Positions 1 to 5,824 of a stretch of 12,502 nucleotides of DNA are shown one piece after another (the stretch's first letter is position 1; each line of letters starts with the position of its first letter). Origin of the DNA: Candidatus Micrarchaeum sp. (lineage in GTDB: Archaea; Micrarchaeota; Micrarchaeia; CAILAH01); the NCBI GenBank assembly GCA_020723045.1, contig DYJQ01000027.1:1-12502 (forward strand), in the 5' to 3' direction. The notes beneath the pieces were generated by a model, which was given only the letters and a program-made list of their open reading frames with translations, did not search any database and was not told the origin of the DNA. A program made the position numbers and the translations under genes.

Positions 1-11
1 TGAGTATGCAC

Positions 12-20
12 AAATATAAA
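12..20 (+). promoter_or_regulatory. TATA box for the TPR-like gene
   Basis: The A/T-rich AAATATAAA is centred about 26 bases before the ATG at 42. This is the archaeal TBP spacing that would put the transcription start at or next to the start codon, so a leaderless mRNA is inferred. A second A/T stretch at 23-31 lies too close to the ATG to act as its TATA box. Confidence 0.55.
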
Positions 21-41
21 CATTATATATACTAATAAGCC

Positions 42-260
42 ATGCCGCTGGAGATGTGCAAAAAACTCTTTTCAGAGAAGAAGTACAGCGAGCTGGCGGA
101 GTACTGCCAAAAACAGGGTGCGATGAACCCTGCTGAGAGCATGTATACTTTCTACGAGGCCATCGGCCTCATCTACCTGCACAGGAGGGATGATGCGCGC
201 GCCCTTTTAGAGAGGCTTTACGAGAGGGCAAGCCGATGTACAAAGCCATCTTGGCCATGA
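42..260 (+). CDS. TPR-like helical protein, N-terminal part (frame broken)
   Basis: This 72-residue frame is rich in Leu, Ala, Tyr, Glu and Lys and shows TPR/SEL1-like helix pairs, for example AEYCQKQGAMNP and YEAIGLIYLHRRDDARALLERLY. Its last residues (SRCTKPSWP) lose that character. The helical pattern resumes in the -1 frame, where the next frame starts at 236, so the two overlap by 25 bases. Adding one G to the GGG at 226-228 would read YERGKPMYKAILAM, a natural continuation of the repeat. It is therefore probably the first half of one gene of about 173 residues (42-562). TPR-type proteins usually act as protein-binding scaffolds, and no partner is visible here. A TATA box lies 26 bases upstream. 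Translational coupling of two real proteins is the less likely alternative. Confidence 0.6.
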   Translation: MPLEMCKKLFSEKKYSELAEYCQKQGAMNPAESMYTFYEAIGLIYLHRRDDARALLERLYERASRCTKPSWP

Positions 261-562
261 CATATTTTATAGATGGGGAAACGGAGCGGGGTGCAAGAGA
301 GCTTGATGAGGCAATAGAAAGGGAGGAAAATGTTGACGAGCTCCTCCTGATATTCCAAGTGGCAATAGAGGAGATGCTTCTTATAGAGGGAGAGAATGCA
401 ATAAAAAGGGCGATAAAGGTTGATAAGAAAAAGGCAATAAATGCAGTACGTGAGTATTTTGAGGACCTCTCTCAGAATGATAAACTCACACAGGAGGATA
501 GGCTCAGGTTGCTTGGTTCAGTTGAACTATTTGAGAGGATAATGAAGCGCGCCTCTAAATAA
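236..562 (+). CDS. TPR-like helical protein, C-terminal part
   Basis: This 108-residue frame continues the helical repeat: MYKAILAMTYFIDGETERGARELDEAIEREEN is a good TPR-like hairpin. It is followed by charged helices ending in LLGSVELFERIMKRASK. No signal peptide, membrane segment or catalytic motif is visible. The ATG at 236 lies inside the preceding frame and has no clear ribosome binding site, so it may not be a real start. The coding frame extends upstream in phase as REGKP before this Met, which supports a single gene disrupted at 226-228. Function is unknown beyond a likely protein-interaction fold. Confidence 0.6.
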   Translation: MYKAILAMTYFIDGETERGARELDEAIEREENVDELLLIFQVAIEEMLLIEGENAIKRAIKVDKKKAINAVREYFEDLSQNDKLTQEDRLRLLGSVELFERIMKRASK

Positions 563-570
563 TATAAGGG
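561..570 (+). promoter_or_regulatory. TATA box for the surface protein gene
   Basis: AATATAAGGG just after the preceding stop is centred about 28 bases before the ATG at 593, consistent with a short-leader or leaderless archaeal promoter. Confidence 0.45.
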
Positions 571-592
571 TTAATATTGCTAATCTATAACT

Positions 593-1882
593 ATGAAGCT
601 CATTATTTCACTCTGCTTGGTTCTCTTATTTGCTAGTGCACTCTCTGCAACGTGGTACGAACAGGTTGAAGCGCACGTTGTCGACTCGCTGAACAGGCCG
701 CTCAAGGGGGCGGTCGTCTCCGTGCTGTACCAAAAGAATAACTTTCCGATAACCGAGGAAACACTGGATGGCTCATTCAACATGACCACAAACGAAAGCG
801 GTAAACTCATCCTCTCCTTCTCAAATAATGTGGATAATCCTGCCTATGAAACACGGTATTACGTTGTAAAGGCACTCTACAGCGGGCAGGAGAAGAGCGA
901 GAAGATAACATGCGGGAGCCTCGGCTCCAAATGCCATGACAACCTGCCATTTCTCAAGACGTTCTCATTCTCTGCATACAGAATAAACATAAAAGTACAG
1001 GACCAGAACGGCGAGCCCATAGAGGATGCACAGGTATCCTTTGACGGCCAGGAGTATAGGAGCGATGCAAGTGGTAGTGTATGGGTGAGTGCGATTGACG
1101 GTAAGAAATATACAGCCGTAGTGGAGTATGCGGGCAAGAAGAGGACATTCAGCGGGTCGGTACATGGTGCTGATGTCAACGAGGTTGCCATAATACCGAG
1201 GTATGACGTGAGGCTGCGTATAATCGACGATTATGGCTCTATCCTGCAGTCTGATGTTATGCTCAACGGTGAGAGCAAGCATACTGATGATGCGGGTTAT
1301 GTATCATTCCAGAACGTGATAAGCGATAATGTTGAGATAATACTCCGCAATGCAGGCGGTTTCAGACAGTTTAACCTCTCACTATACGACAACGTGGATA
1401 TGGAGGTCGTGCTCGATGGCACACCGCCAACCATAAGCCAAGTGAGTAAGAAAGTTGATGCTGTACAAAAGGCCGTATTCATAAGCGCGGCTGTCATCGA
1501 CCCCGGGAGCAAGGCGAGTGGGTTGCGTACAGTCGACCCGTTAAGGTTTAGGTACAAGGCAGGGAATGATGGGTGGAAGTCTATACAGATGTACCAGATT
1601 GGCAAAGATGCGTTCCAAGCTACCATCCCGCTTGAGTATGACACGCCCATAAACTATGAGATTGAGGCGTTTGATGAGCAGGGGAATGAGAATATATACG
1701 CAGGCAATTTTACAGTGGAAAGGGGGGTGACAGTGAAGGATAACGAGACCATATCTGAGAACGTGACGGCGACACCAACGGATGAGAAAGGTGGGGTTGA
1801 TGTAGTAACGCTCATTGCAGGTGTTTTGATCGCCGTTGTCATCCTCCTTCTGCTCTATAAAAAGTATACGGGAGAGATCTAA
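593..1882 (+). CDS. Secreted, C-terminally membrane-anchored surface protein with carboxypeptidase-regulatory-like domains
   Basis: This 429-residue protein has a Sec-type signal peptide (residues 1-19, hydrophobic core LIISLCLVLLFASA). Three beta-sandwich segments of the carboxypeptidase-regulatory/Ig-like kind follow, recognisable from the pattern of a strand, D..G.P..., A.V.., then DASG or DDAG. They lie near residues 25-100 (VDSLNRPLKGAVVSV), 131-190 (QDQNGEPIEDAQVSF, then SDASGSVWV) and 205-270 (DDYGSILQSDVML, then TDDAGYVSF). A further Ig-like region begins at DGTPPTISQVSKKV. A polar linker leads to a membrane helix (about 402-424, VTLIAGVLIAVVILLLLY) and a short basic tail. At least six N-glycosylation sequons (such as NMT, NES, NLS, NFT, NET, NVT) are present. 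It is probably displayed on the cell surface. Adhesion or cell-wall structure is inferred from domain type only. Confidence 0.75.
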   Translation: MKLIISLCLVLLFASALSATWYEQVEAHVVDSLNRPLKGAVVSVLYQKNNFPITEETLDGSFNMTTNESGKLILSFSNNVDNPAYETRYYVVKALYSGQEKSEKITCGSLGSKCHDNLPFLKTFSFSAYRINIKVQDQNGEPIEDAQVSFDGQEYRSDASGSVWVSAIDGKKYTAVVEYAGKKRTFSGSVHGADVNEVAIIPRYDVRLRIIDDYGSILQSDVMLNGESKHTDDAGYVSFQNVISDNVEIILRNAGGFRQFNLSLYDNVDMEVVLDGTPPTISQVSKKVDAVQKAVFISAAVIDPGSKASGLRTVDPLRFRYKAGNDGWKSIQMYQIGKDAFQATIPLEYDTPINYEIEAFDEQGNENIYAGNFTVERGVTVKDNETISENVTATPTDEKGGVDVVTLIAGVLIAVVILLLLYKKYTGEI

Positions 1883-1892
1883 GCAAAAGAGA

Positions 1893-1901
1893 AATATAAT
1901 A
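1893..1901 (+). promoter_or_regulatory. TATA box for tRNA-Asp
   Basis: AATATAATA lies about 34 bases upstream of the mature tRNA 5' end. This would place the transcription start around 1923, leaving a short leader for RNase P to remove. Confidence 0.45.
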
Positions 1902-1930
1902 AAGGTTCCTTCATTTAACTCTTATCCAGT

Positions 1931-2002
1931 GCTTCGGTGGTGTAACGGCTAGCATTCAGCCCTGTCACGGCTGCGATCCGGGTTCGAATCCCGGCCGAGG
2001 CG
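1931..2002 (+). tRNA. tRNA-Asp (anticodon GUC)
   Basis: A complete cloverleaf is visible. The acceptor stem is GCTTCGG/CCGAGGC with one T-G wobble. The anticodon stem is CAGCC/GGCTG around loop CTGTCAC (1962-1968), giving anticodon GTC at 1964-1966. The T-arm is CCGGG-TTCGAAT-CCCGG. Discriminator G at 2002 fits Asp identity. CCA is not encoded and no intron is seen. The 3' end from the T-loop onward is partly repeated at 2048-2082. Confidence 0.95.
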
Positions 2003-2082
2003 CTCGCAACGCTCGCCCCTCAGCATCTCTCACAATGCTCCGCATTGTTCGATCCCGGCCGAGGCGCTCGCAACGCTCGCCC
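1983..2082 (+). repeat. Direct repeat of the tRNA-Asp 3' end (copies 1983-2018 and 2048-2082)
   Basis: The first copy runs from the T-loop of tRNA-Asp through the discriminator and about 16 bases of flank. The second, at 2048-2082, is the same except for one missing A in the T-loop (TTCGA-TCCC against TTCGAATCCC). The flank contains a doubled GCTCGC around AAC in both copies. The period is 64-65 bases. The intervening stretch holds a perfect small palindrome. It could be a tandem duplication or the residue of an element inserted at the tRNA T-arm. No integrase is encoded in the window. Confidence 0.85.
2032..2048. repeat. Short palindrome with TCC loop between the tRNA-Asp repeat copies
   Basis: ACAATGC-TCC-GCATTGT is a perfect 7-bp inverted repeat with a three-base centre. 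Its design matches the palindrome at 12233-12255, which also has a TCC centre. No T-run follows, so it is not an obvious terminator. Confidence 0.75.
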
Positions 2083-2113
2083 TCCTCTTTCTCTTACAAG
2101 GGCATCCAAAAAA

Positions 2114-2380
2114 TCATATGAGTCTAAATATACTGGATGCAATTGCCTCTGCTTCTTCCTTCTCCTTCACATACTTTATTATGGCTTTGCCCCTTCTATA
2201 AAGCGCTACCTCCACATCGCCCCTCTTACCAATCACCAATACATCGCTCCTAACTTTTATCTCATAACCAAGCGCAGTGAAGATGGATACCATGCGGTCC
2301 TGGCCTAGTTCAACCTCGCCTTCAGGAATAGCATCGAACGTGTTGCTGCCCCTACAGGGTGCGCTGAGCCTGTATTTCAT
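2114..2380 (-). CDS. Small conserved-looking protein of unknown function (88 aa)
   Basis: I chose the ATG at 2380 (MKYRLSAPCRG), not the upstream TTG at 2431 that overlaps the preceding gene, because the extra 17 codons include a TATA-like TTTTTATATTAT centred 26 bases before this ATG. The protein is soluble, with alternating strands and a helix. Its C-terminal half (VLVIGKRGDVEVALYRRGKAI, then KEKEEAEAIASSIF) resembles the strand-turn-strand-helix ends seen in several small archaeal proteins and in the tail of ThiF/MoeB-type enzymes. I do not recognise the family. It is the last gene of the leftward cluster, after the phosphatidyltransferase. It has no cysteine cluster and no membrane segment. 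Confidence 0.65.
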   Translation of the reverse strand: MKYRLSAPCRGSNTFDAIPEGEVELGQDRMVSIFTALGYEIKVRSDVLVIGKRGDVEVALYRRGKAIIKYVKEKEEAEAIASSIFRLI

Positions 2381-2401
2381 AATGAGAGATATGAGAGCGA
2401 A

Positions 2402-2412
2402 TAATATAAAAA
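2402..2412 (-). promoter_or_regulatory. TATA box for the 88-aa protein
   Basis: On the minus strand, TTTTTATATTAT is centred about 26 bases upstream of the ATG at 2380. This predicts a leaderless transcript independent of the upstream phosphatidyltransferase gene. Confidence 0.5.
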
Positions 2413-2427
2413 TCAAGTGATGGGACG

Positions 2428-3030
2428 TCAAGCCGAGTGCTCAAAGACAAACACGAACCGTTGGAGGAATGCGATTAACGAGAGAATGGCGCCTAGCAAG
2501 AGCAGATACTGTGAGTAGATGGGGCTGTACATGTAGAGAATGAGCGAGATGAATATAAGGATGGCGCGCTCAGTACGCTCAAATACGCAATCCATTTTAT
2601 CAAGCAATTTCCTGTCAGTTATTGCCTTCCTATGGTCTGCATATGCCTTTGCAAACGAGGTGAGGAATGTGCCGAATGAAAGGAGCATTATCAGGGAAAA
2701 AAGCGCAATCTCACTGGCTGGCCACACAAGGTGCATCATCGCCACGAGGACGAACATCTCGACAAGACGGTCTGCAATGCCATCTAAGTATGCACCGAAT
2801 TTTGTCACCTTGCGTTGCGCACGCGCGACCAAGCCGTCAAGCCCGTCAAATGCAAATGCGAGTGCCACAAAGAGTATGGCCAAGGGTATGCTGCCCGCAT
2901 ATATGAAATAGGTGCCGATGGCAACAGCAACTAGAGAAAGTAGCGTTATTACGTTTGGGTCGAACGGTATCTTTTGTGCACTGGCTTCAAACATGCTAGT
3001 ATACCTTGACATAACCTGTTTTATGGCCAT
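2428..3030 (-). CDS. CDP-alcohol phosphatidyltransferase family protein, possibly archaetidylinositol phosphate synthase
   Basis: This 200-residue integral membrane enzyme carries the complete family signature D-G-x2-A-R-x8-G-x3-D-x3-D (D65, G66, A69, R70, G79, D83, D87), preceded by D62. The aspartates bind the metal ions that position the CDP-linked lipid for displacement of CMP. About five to six hydrophobic segments follow the amphipathic N-terminus, the usual topology and length. In archaea this family makes polar ether lipids from CDP-archaeol. The ERTERAILIF stretch near residue 150 recalls archaetidylinositol phosphate synthases, but the acceptor alcohol cannot be settled from sequence alone. 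It follows Kae1 after 37 bases and has its own TATA box. Confidence 0.85.
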   Translation of the reverse strand: MAIKQVMSRYTSMFEASAQKIPFDPNVITLLSLVAVAIGTYFIYAGSIPLAILFVALAFAFDGLDGLVARAQRKVTKFGAYLDGIADRLVEMFVLVAMMHLVWPASEIALFSLIMLLSFGTFLTSFAKAYADHRKAITDRKLLDKMDCVFERTERAILIFISLILYMYSPIYSQYLLLLGAILSLIAFLQRFVFVFEHSA

Positions 3031-3049
3031 GTATTACATAAAGAGGATG

Positions 3050-3064
3050 AAAGATTAAATATGG
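3050..3064 (-). promoter_or_regulatory. TATA box for the phosphatidyltransferase gene
   Basis: The minus strand reads CCATATTTAATCTTT, centred about 27 bases before the ATG at 3030. This is leaderless spacing, and the box sits in the 37-base gap after the Kae1 stop. Confidence 0.5.
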
Positions 3065-3067
3065 ATT

Positions 3068-4048
3068 TTATGCAGGCGCATCCTCTATCCTGTACTTTGG
3101 CCTTATGTTATTATCCCTATCAGGGTATTTTCCTCCATATCTATCGTACAAATAATGTGCGGTGTACGCAATCATCGCACCGTTATCCTTGTTGTATTCA
3201 TTCCTTGCCGTGCCGTAGACCGCACCATTCTCCTCAGCCATCGCCTTCACCATCCCCTGCAACCTCCCGTTCTGCGCCACACCACCGCATAAGAGCACCT
3301 CTTTCTTCTTCGTGAGCATCAACGCCCTCTCCGCAGCTTCGCATAGCATCGCAAACGCAGTCTCCTGAAAAGAGTGTGCAATGTCGGCATTCGAATGCTT
3401 TGGAAGCAGCTGCGCACACCGTGTCACAAGACCCGAGAATGCAAAGTCCATCCCCTTCACCGTATATGGGAGCTCGATATAATTACCCTCCCTCGCAATC
3501 CTCTCAATCTCGCCACCATGCGCCTTCTCAAGCCCCATCTCACGCGCAAGATGGTCTATGGCATTGCCGAGGCCCATATCAAGTGTCTCGCCAAGCACTG
3601 AATAGTGGCTACCCTTGCGCACAAGCAATTGTGTATTGCCTCCACTCACGTAGACCACGAGCGGGTCCTCCATTCCACACTCATACCGCCCTATCTCTAT
3701 GTGCGCGAGCGAATGATGAAGGGGGATTAACGGTATTTTTAGCATTGATGATAATAACACCGCACCCGTCCTCCCTACCCTGAGACAGGGCGCAAGGCCC
3801 GGCCCTTTCGAATAGCCAATAAGGGCAATGTCATGCACGCTCACCCCTGCGTTGGCCATTGCCTCTCTCAATACTTCCTCAAACACAACCGCGTGGTGGT
3901 CGGCAGCATCCGACGGTTTCATACCGCCAAACTTCTGCGAGTATGTCCTGTACGAGTTCGCAAGTATTTTGCCATTCCCATAGATGCCTATACCTAGTGT
4001 GTGTGCAGTACTCTCTATACCCAGCGTTATGGATGCCCTCTTCTTCAT
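3068..4048 (-). CDS. kae1: Kae1, catalytic subunit of the KEOPS complex for tRNA t6A synthesis
   Basis: This is a 326-residue ASKHA-fold protein. Kae1 transfers the threonylcarbamoyl group from threonylcarbamoyl-AMP to A37 of ANN-decoding tRNAs, within KEOPS. Family motifs are all present: GIESTAHT (residues 10-17), the metal-binding HHSLAHIEIG with H112 and H116, the nucleotide loop YVSGGNTQ (133-140), GLGNAIDHLAREMGL, KGMDFAFSGL, SFQETAFAML, LCGGVAQN and NKDNGAMIAY with D288. The Bud32 kinase domain, fused in some archaea, is absent, so Bud32 must be encoded elsewhere. I prefer the ATG at 4048 (TGATG overlap with the upstream stop) because GGTGGG at 4055-4060 is six bases away; a GTG at 4051 is the alternative. 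S24e-S27ae-Kae1 proximity is a known archaeal arrangement. Confidence 0.95.
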   Translation of the reverse strand: MKKRASITLGIESTAHTLGIGIYGNGKILANSYRTYSQKFGGMKPSDAADHHAVVFEEVLREAMANAGVSVHDIALIGYSKGPGLAPCLRVGRTGAVLLSSMLKIPLIPLHHSLAHIEIGRYECGMEDPLVVYVSGGNTQLLVRKGSHYSVLGETLDMGLGNAIDHLAREMGLEKAHGGEIERIAREGNYIELPYTVKGMDFAFSGLVTRCAQLLPKHSNADIAHSFQETAFAMLCEAAERALMLTKKKEVLLCGGVAQNGRLQGMVKAMAEENGAVYGTARNEYNKDNGAMIAYTAHYLYDRYGGKYPDRDNNIRPKYRIEDAPA

Positions 4049-4833
4049 CACATGCCCACCATCACGTAAAGCGAGATTATGTTTATCATCATATGCGCAA
4101 AGATAGCTGCCTTTATATCGCCAGAAAGCTTGTAAAGTACATAAAGCAGGAGGCCCATCACAAATGCACCCACTATCTCAAAGCTTGAACCGTATGAGAA
4201 ATGCGCGAATGCAAAGAAAAGGCTGGCGATGATGGGGTGCATATACAGAGGAAGGAAGGAACGAAAGAACACCTCCTCTGCGAGCGGGCCTATCGTGACC
4301 GCATAAACGAGAACGTAAATGGGGAGGGAGGATACCTTTGCATCAACCTTAGATGCGTCATTAGCACCCATATAAACCGCGATGAGCGAGAGCAGGAAGA
4401 GAATCATGCCGGCGGGCACAAGTGAAAGTAGGGCGATCACGAACGCGCGTATGGGAGAGCCCCTAAACCCAAGTGATGCGAGTGCCTCCATCATACTCCT
4501 GCTACGCATTGCCACATAGATGGGCACTAACAACATCATTATTGAAAAAAGAATGGGTGTGAAATACGGGATGTCGTGCATCAGAATCGTAAGAAGCGCA
4601 GTGAAAAGAATGAGCAGGAATACATCTAAGCGCCTGCGTATGAAATAGGCGGGGATGAGCGCTATGGGGGCTAAGTAATAGATACTTATGTACAAGAAGT
4701 ATGATGCGGTTGCCGAGAGAAGGACCGCTAAAGTTGCAACGATAAGCGATAAGAGGAACTTGTCGCGCTTGGTCACATCCATAATCAACACATTATTGTG
4801 GCGCACTAATTCATGAACAACCTGCTCATGCAT
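4048..4833 (-). CDS. CPBP (CAAX/Rce1-type) intramembrane metalloprotease family protein
   Basis: The polytopic membrane protein has 261 residues from ATG 4833. It carries the three CPBP motifs in order: EEVFFR (E186, E187, R191), FAFAH (H211) and HMMIN (H247, N251). These residues form the active site of Rce1-type proteases. About seven hydrophobic segments are visible. Substrate is unknown. Archaeal members may process membrane-bound peptides or proteins, and some family members have lost activity, but all key residues are here. The start is uncertain: ATG 4833 overlaps the S27ae stop by eight bases, ATG 4782 (MDVTKRDKFLL) begins just before the first membrane segment, and the open frame runs back to 4911 inside S27ae. 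The gene sits between S27ae and kae1 with overlaps at both ends, implying one mRNA and coupled translation. Confidence 0.85.
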   Translation of the reverse strand: MHEQVVHELVRHNNVLIMDVTKRDKFLLSLIVATLAVLLSATASYFLYISIYYLAPIALIPAYFIRRRLDVFLLILFTALLTILMHDIPYFTPILFSIMMLLVPIYVAMRSRSMMEALASLGFRGSPIRAFVIALLSLVPAGMILFLLSLIAVYMGANDASKVDAKVSSLPIYVLVYAVTIGPLAEEVFFRSFLPLYMHPIIASLFFAFAHFSYGSSFEIVGAFVMGLLLYVLYKLSGDIKAAIFAHMMINIISLYVMVGM

Positions 4834-4978
4834 TGGCCTTCTTTTCGTAGTAACCGCACCTGCCGCATGAGAACCTGTCCTTATGCTCTGCAAGTTTTGT
4901 GCCCGCACCACACCTGGGACAATCCCGGCCCTTTTTGTATATACGCGGCTTTTTCTTTACTGTTTTCTTCTCTGCCAT
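4826..4978 (-). CDS. rps27ae: Ribosomal protein S27ae (eS31)
   Basis: A 50-residue zinc-binding small-subunit protein, readable directly from the minus strand. It starts MAEKKTVKKKPRIYKKGRDC and has C20-x2-C23 and C38-x2-C41 (CPRCG and CGRCG), ending YYEKKANA. The Lys-rich N-terminus and the zinc ribbon are the archaeal S27ae form, without the ubiquitin domain fused in eukaryotes. The start is set by a strong Shine-Dalgarno AGGTGAT at 4984-4990, five bases before the ATG. It follows S24e by 38 bases and its stop overlaps the proposed start of the membrane protease gene. It is short enough to be missed by length-filtered gene calling. Confidence 0.95.
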   Translation of the reverse strand: MAEKKTVKKKPRIYKKGRDCPRCGAGTKLAEHKDRFSCGRCGYYEKKANA

Positions 4979-4983
4979 TAAAA

Positions 4984-4990
4984 ATCACCT
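4984..4990 (-). promoter_or_regulatory. Shine-Dalgarno site of S27ae
   Basis: AGGTGAT on the minus strand complements the conserved 3' end of archaeal 16S rRNA and stands five bases before the ATG at 4978, fixing that start. Confidence 0.8.
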
Positions 4991-5016
4991 ACTACCTCTT
5001 TTCTCTTTGCTTGGCC

Positions 5017-5355
5017 TCACTCAGCTGGCTTTGGCTTGGCCTCTTCCGCAGGTTTTGCCTCCGTCCCCTTGCCCTTGCCGAGAGATTTAGCAGCACGCTC
5101 AAGCAGGTGCTTCGACTCGACATTCATATCCTCAACCGACTTGTAAACCTTGGCACGACCGTAACAGCTCTTCCTGCCGAACGGCTGGCGGATATAATCC
5201 ACAATTACAACATTCTCATCCGCCTTGAGTGCCTTCGCAATCTCCCTTATGACAATCGCACGGGAGGGTGTTTCCGCGTCATAATAAACCTCAAAAGTCA
5301 GCTCTGTCCTGTTGAACAGAGGGTTCACGTTCTTATTTGTTATTTCAAGTTTCAT
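5017..5355 (-). CDS. rps24e: Ribosomal protein S24e (eS24)
   Basis: This 112-residue small-subunit protein begins MKLEITNKNVNPLFNRTELTF. It matches the archaeal S24e pattern: NPLLxR near the start, P(S/T)R, then DYIRQPFGRKSCYGRAKVY, the usual conserved core. The C-terminus is a low-complexity Lys/Ala/Glu/Pro tail (AKPAEEAKPKPAE), common in this family. The frame is open to a GTG at 5364, but ATG 5355 is chosen because GGTGAT (5360-5365) lies four bases before it. The gene lies 16 bases after aIF5A and 38 bases before S27ae, so it is probably co-transcribed with both. S24e and S27ae are commonly adjacent in archaea. Confidence 0.95.
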   Translation of the reverse strand: MKLEITNKNVNPLFNRTELTFEVYYDAETPSRAIVIREIAKALKADENVVIVDYIRQPFGRKSCYGRAKVYKSVEDMNVESKHLLERAAKSLGKGKGTEAKPAEEAKPKPAE

Positions 5356-5359
5356 GATG

Positions 5360-5365
5360 ATCACC
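5360..5365 (-). promoter_or_regulatory. Shine-Dalgarno site of S24e
   Basis: GGTGAT on the minus strand, four bases before ATG 5355, decides the start against the in-frame GTG at 5364, which it overlaps. Confidence 0.75.
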
Positions 5366-5371
5366 AGTTAA

Positions 5372-5767
5372 CTATTTGCCCGCAACCCTTACCAGTATCC
5401 GCCGGCCCATCGCCTCCATGTATTCCACTTCCCTGCCGGCCTGTGCATCCGCAACCATCTCCGCAGGTATTGCAATATCGAAGTTTTCATACGTGTCAAG
5501 GTCCATTATCTGGGCACTATCCCCGCTTACAGAGAGGATTTGACCCCGCTTGCGCTCTATTATCGGAACTTCGACATCTTCTCCTGAAGGGCTGAACAGT
5601 GTCCTCTTCTGTGAATCGAATATGCCTACCCCTACGATGCGCATCTTGGCAGAACCGTGCTTTCCCGGTTTGGAGCTTTCTATCTCCACAACCCTGCACG
5701 GTTCTCCATCAATCATAACAAACTTGCCAGGCTTAAGCTCGTTAACTGAAGCAAATGTAGTGCTCAT
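5372..5767 (-). CDS. eif5A: Translation factor aIF5A (hypusine-containing, EF-P homologue)
   Basis: A 131-residue two-domain factor that binds the ribosomal E site and relieves stalling at difficult peptide sequences such as polyproline. The hypusine loop SKPGKHGSAK is intact, with K36 of GKHG as the expected modified lysine. The N-terminal SH3-like domain begins at VNELKPGKFVMIDGEPCRVVEIE, and the C-terminal OB-like domain contains DSAQIMDLDTYENFDIAIP. The frame is open upstream to 5854, but that extension contains the TATA box, so ATG 5767 (MSTTFASVNEL) is the start and the length is then normal for archaea. It is first in the leftward cluster. Deoxyhypusine synthase is not in this window. 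Confidence 0.95.
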   Translation of the reverse strand: MSTTFASVNELKPGKFVMIDGEPCRVVEIESSKPGKHGSAKMRIVGVGIFDSQKRTLFSPSGEDVEVPIIERKRGQILSVSGDSAQIMDLDTYENFDIAIPAEMVADAQAGREVEYMEAMGRRILVRVAGK

Positions 5768-5782
5768 GCGTTGATTTGAGTT

Positions 5783-5799
5783 TAATAAAATATATAAAT
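5783..5799. promoter_or_regulatory. Shared divergent TATA region (aIF5A leftward, TatD rightward)
   Basis: TTTAATAAAATATATAAAT reads as a TATA box on either strand. Its centre near 5793 is 26 bases from the aIF5A ATG (5767) and about 30 bases from the TatD-family ATG (5825). It is the only A/T-rich stretch in the 57-base intergenic gap, so both genes probably use it. Confidence 0.6.
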
Positions 5800-5824
5800 C
5801 ATAAGAGAACAGCATCTGGGGGGT

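Noticed and set aside
2048..2082. A second tRNA-Asp gene
   Set aside because: Only the T-loop, the 3' T-stem and the acceptor strand are present. There is no D-arm or anticodon arm, so it is a partial copy.
1983..2082. CRISPR array
   Set aside because: Only two repeat copies occur, they contain tRNA sequence, and no cas genes are present.
2045..2308. 87-residue plus-strand frame downstream of tRNA-Asp
   Set aside because: It begins inside the tRNA-derived repeat and runs antisense to the 88-residue gene, with no domain character.
3376..3783. Plus-strand frames opposite kae1
   Set aside because: Kae1 motifs are complete on the minus strand, and the antisense products are low-complexity His/Ser/Pro sequence.
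4813..5595. 260-residue open frame on the plus strand
   Set aside because: It lies antisense to S27ae, S24e and aIF5A, all of which are well-supported proteins with ribosome binding sites or a promoter. Its product has no recognisable domain.
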